Positions 6,683 through 7,996 of a stretch of DNA of 7,996 bases are shown here, piece after piece. Origin of the DNA: Fidelibacterota bacterium (GTDB lineage: Bacteria > Fidelibacterota > UBA2242 > JAFGTP01); NCBI GenBank assembly GCA_021734005.1, contig JAIPJV010000082.1, positions 1-7,996 on the forward strand, written 5' to 3'. Position 1 is the first letter of the stretch. Each line of letters begins with the position of its first letter. The notes under the pieces are model-generated. The model saw only the letters and a program-made list of their open reading frames with translations. It ran no database searches and was not told where the DNA came from. A program made the position numbers and the translations under genes.

Positions 6683-7284
6683 AACAGGTTGCTGAAGGAG
6701 AACTAGCCCGCAAGGCAATTCACTACTCATCTACGCTGATTCCATTGGCCTATTATTTTGTGCTCAACAGGGCAATTATGTTGTGGGCAACAGGCCTTTT
6801 ATTCCTGTTTTTTTTAATGGCTGAAATTGTTCGCTTGCGATATCCCCGGTTTTATAAATTATATTTAAAGGTATTCGGCTGGATGATCAGAACTCATGAA
6901 AAAAAAGACCATCTGACAGGAGCCACTTACGTATTTTTAGGAGCTTTTTTAAGCATCTTCTTTTTTTCCAAAGAAGTTGCTGTGATTGTCCTTTTCTATC
7001 TAACAGTTGGTGATCCGACTGCCTGTCTGGCTGGCCTCTCAATTGGCAAAACTAAACTGCCTGGTACTGAAAAAACTGTGGAAGGTTCTTTAGCCTTTAT
7101 ACTGGCCGGTTTATTAGCAACTTTCTGGGTACCAGGTGTTGGATTAGGAGTCAAAATTGCCGGTGTTTTATTGGCAGCCTTAATTGAATATTTGCCTTTT
7201 AAAAGCTTTGACGATAATCTGATGATACCTTTGATAACTGGAACTGTAATGATGATCATTTTAAATAATATGATCCACATATAA
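6679..7284 (+). CDS. DGK1/SEC59-family CTP-dependent lipid kinase (polyprenol/diacylglycerol kinase-like)
   Basis: This 201-residue polytopic membrane protein has about six or seven hydrophobic helices (for example 31-50, 95-110, 138-150, 155-172 and 181-198). It carries the motifs of the COG0170 family, which includes dolichol kinase SEC59, yeast DGK1 and phytol kinase VTE5: E8xxRKxxH15 at the N-terminus, LTGATYVFLGA near 74-84, GDPTAxxxG at 111-119, and K132xxEGS137 after a cytoplasmic loop. Family members transfer phosphate from CTP to a lipid alcohol; the substrate of this one cannot be read from sequence. Candidates are undecaprenol, diacylglycerol or another isoprenoid alcohol. It overlaps rpe by ATGA, has AAAGG at 6666-6670 as Shine-Dalgarno, and ends 3 bases before the BatA-like gene. 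A distant relation to CDP-diglyceride synthase (CdsA) is known for the superfamily, but the E..RK..H motif and small size favour the kinase branch. Confidence 0.82.
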   Translation: MKQVAEGELARKAIHYSSTLIPLAYYFVLNRAIMLWATGLLFLFFLMAEIVRLRYPRFYKLYLKVFGWMIRTHEKKDHLTGATYVFLGAFLSIFFFSKEVAVIVLFYLTVGDPTACLAGLSIGKTKLPGTEKTVEGSLAFILAGLLATFWVPGVGLGVKIAGVLLAALIEYLPFKSFDDNLMIPLITGTVMMIILNNMIHI

Positions 7285-7287
7285 ATT

Positions 7288-7996
7288 ATGACCTTTTTAA
7301 ATCCCTTTTTTCTATATTTTTTACCTCTTGCAACAATTCCGGTAATTTTACATATTCTTAATAAGAGCCGATTTAAAAAAGTAGAATTCAGCTCTTTGCA
7401 ATTTTTACTGGAATTGCAGAATGATGTTATCAAAAAATTGAAGCTCAAGCAACTTCTTTTGCTGATTCTTCGCACTCTGATCATTATTCTGCTTATAATG
7501 GCTTTTGCCCGACCGGTAATTCAGACTGAAAGGTCCAGCCTACACGTTAAGCAGGGCCAAACTCTCTATCTGGTCGTTGATAATTCTTTCTCAATGGGCA
7601 AAACCAGTAAGGGACAATCTCTAATGGAACAGCAAATCGACAGGGCAATCCCGCTGCTTGAAAATAGCTCTTTTCCAGTCAATGTCAGACTCATAAAAAC
7701 AACATCACCTGGCCACTTCGATTATGCCGAATTAACCCGCAGTGCGGAAACTATTGTAGAAAAATTAGCTCAAGTAGAGGTATCCAATCAGGAAGGTGAC
7801 CTGATAAAAACATTAAGCACTGTTCACACAGATATCCAAAAATCAGAATTGGTTTCTCCTCTTATCTGGGTTCTTAGTGATTTTCAGAAGCCTTATAGTG
7901 AGTATGGAGCAGAACTGGAAGGAAAATTTTCTAAACTAAGCGAATACCAGATGCTATTTTTTCAGGCCCAATTTGGTGAAGAAAATTATTCACTTG
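7288..7996 (+). CDS. BatA/VWA-type membrane protein, 5' part (runs off the window)
   Basis: The frame stays open from ATG 7288 to the right edge (236 codons). Residues 1-78 form the BatA N-terminal double-membrane module: MTFLNPFFLYFLPLATIPVI (first helix about 5-24), the linker HILNKSRFKKVEFSSLQFL, then KQLLLLILRTLIIILLIMAF (second helix about 55-73) and ARP. A von Willebrand A domain begins at about 92, with LYLVVDNSFSM holding the metal-ion-dependent adhesion site D98xS100xS102. A VLSDFQKP stretch further on matches the second core strand common in this family. Related proteins, often 600-700 residues in FCB bacteria, occur near MoxR ATPases and DUF58 proteins and are named for Bacteroides aerotolerance, but their molecular role is not settled. 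The MIDAS loop would sit on the periplasmic or cytoplasmic side depending on topology. The start is 3 bases after the preceding stop, without a clear Shine-Dalgarno. Confidence 0.85.
   Translation, partial: MTFLNPFFLYFLPLATIPVILHILNKSRFKKVEFSSLQFLLELQNDVIKKLKLKQLLLLILRTLIIILLIMAFARPVIQTERSSLHVKQGQTLYLVVDNSFSMGKTSKGQSLMEQQIDRAIPLLENSSFPVNVRLIKTTSPGHFDYAELTRSAETIVEKLAQVEVSNQEGDLIKTLSTVHTDIQKSELVSPLIWVLSDFQKPYSEYGAELEGKFSKLSEYQMLFFQAQFGEENYSL

Noticed and set aside
6899..6906. A8 run in the lipid kinase as a possible slippery site (also T runs at 6808-6815 and 6961-6967)
   Set aside because: The zero frame continues through all conserved motifs to a normal-length end, and no alternative product or stimulatory hairpin is evident. 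The runs encode Lys and Phe codons typical of A+T-rich DNA.
6996..7484. Minus-strand frame of 162 codons across the lipid kinase/BatA junction
   Set aside because: It is the complement of two clearly identified membrane proteins. Its composition is a by-product of their hydrophobic codons, and no motif is recognisable.
1..7996. Defence island, CRISPR array, insertion sequence, prophage or toxin-antitoxin pair
   Set aside because: Every reading frame of note belongs to a core family, and no direct-repeat arrays, terminal inverted repeats, transposase or integrase motifs were seen on either strand.

Overview
The window is a compact stretch of bacterial housekeeping DNA with low to moderate G+C (about 40% by eye, not counted). 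All nine genes are on the + strand, and less than 2% of the sequence is non-coding. The gene order is nadA (3' part), nadB, a 79-base gap, then yajC, def, fmt, rsmB, a membrane-anchored PASTA protein, rpe, a DGK1/SEC59-type lipid kinase, and the 5' part of a BatA/VWA membrane protein.

No rRNA or tRNA fixes the organism. Three features point to the Fibrobacteres-Chlorobi-Bacteroidetes (FCB) superphylum or a related candidate phylum such as Marinimicrobia or Cloacimonetes: the kinase-less PASTA protein with a GYGEE-type linker after its membrane segment, the BatA-type protein with an N-terminal double membrane segment and a DFQ motif, and the neighbouring polyprenol/diacylglycerol kinase family gene. 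This placement is an inference and is not firm.

Bases 1-2066 hold the two de novo NAD enzymes. L-aspartate oxidase (NadB) makes iminoaspartate and quinolinate synthase (NadA) condenses it to quinolinate. The genes overlap by ATGA. nadC is not in view and may lie upstream of the window.

Bases 2067-2145 are the only real intergenic gap. It holds a hairpin and the one strong Shine-Dalgarno sequence of the window, so a new transcription or translation unit probably begins here.

Bases 2146-7996 look like one operon, with gaps of 18 bases or less and several overlaps. Its first part concerns making and maturing proteins: YajC (Sec translocon accessory), peptide deformylase and Met-tRNA formyltransferase (the formyl-Met cycle), and RsmB (16S rRNA m5C967). 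The second part holds the PASTA protein and ribulose-phosphate epimerase, then membrane and envelope functions (lipid kinase, BatA-like protein).

The order def-fmt-rsmB-PASTA-rpe matches the Firmicutes order def-fmt-rsmB-rlmN-prpC-prkC-rsgA-rpe, except that the phosphatase, the kinase catalytic domain, rlmN and rsgA are absent. This is the most interesting observation here. I see no mobile element, CRISPR array, defence system or clearly novel multi-gene system.
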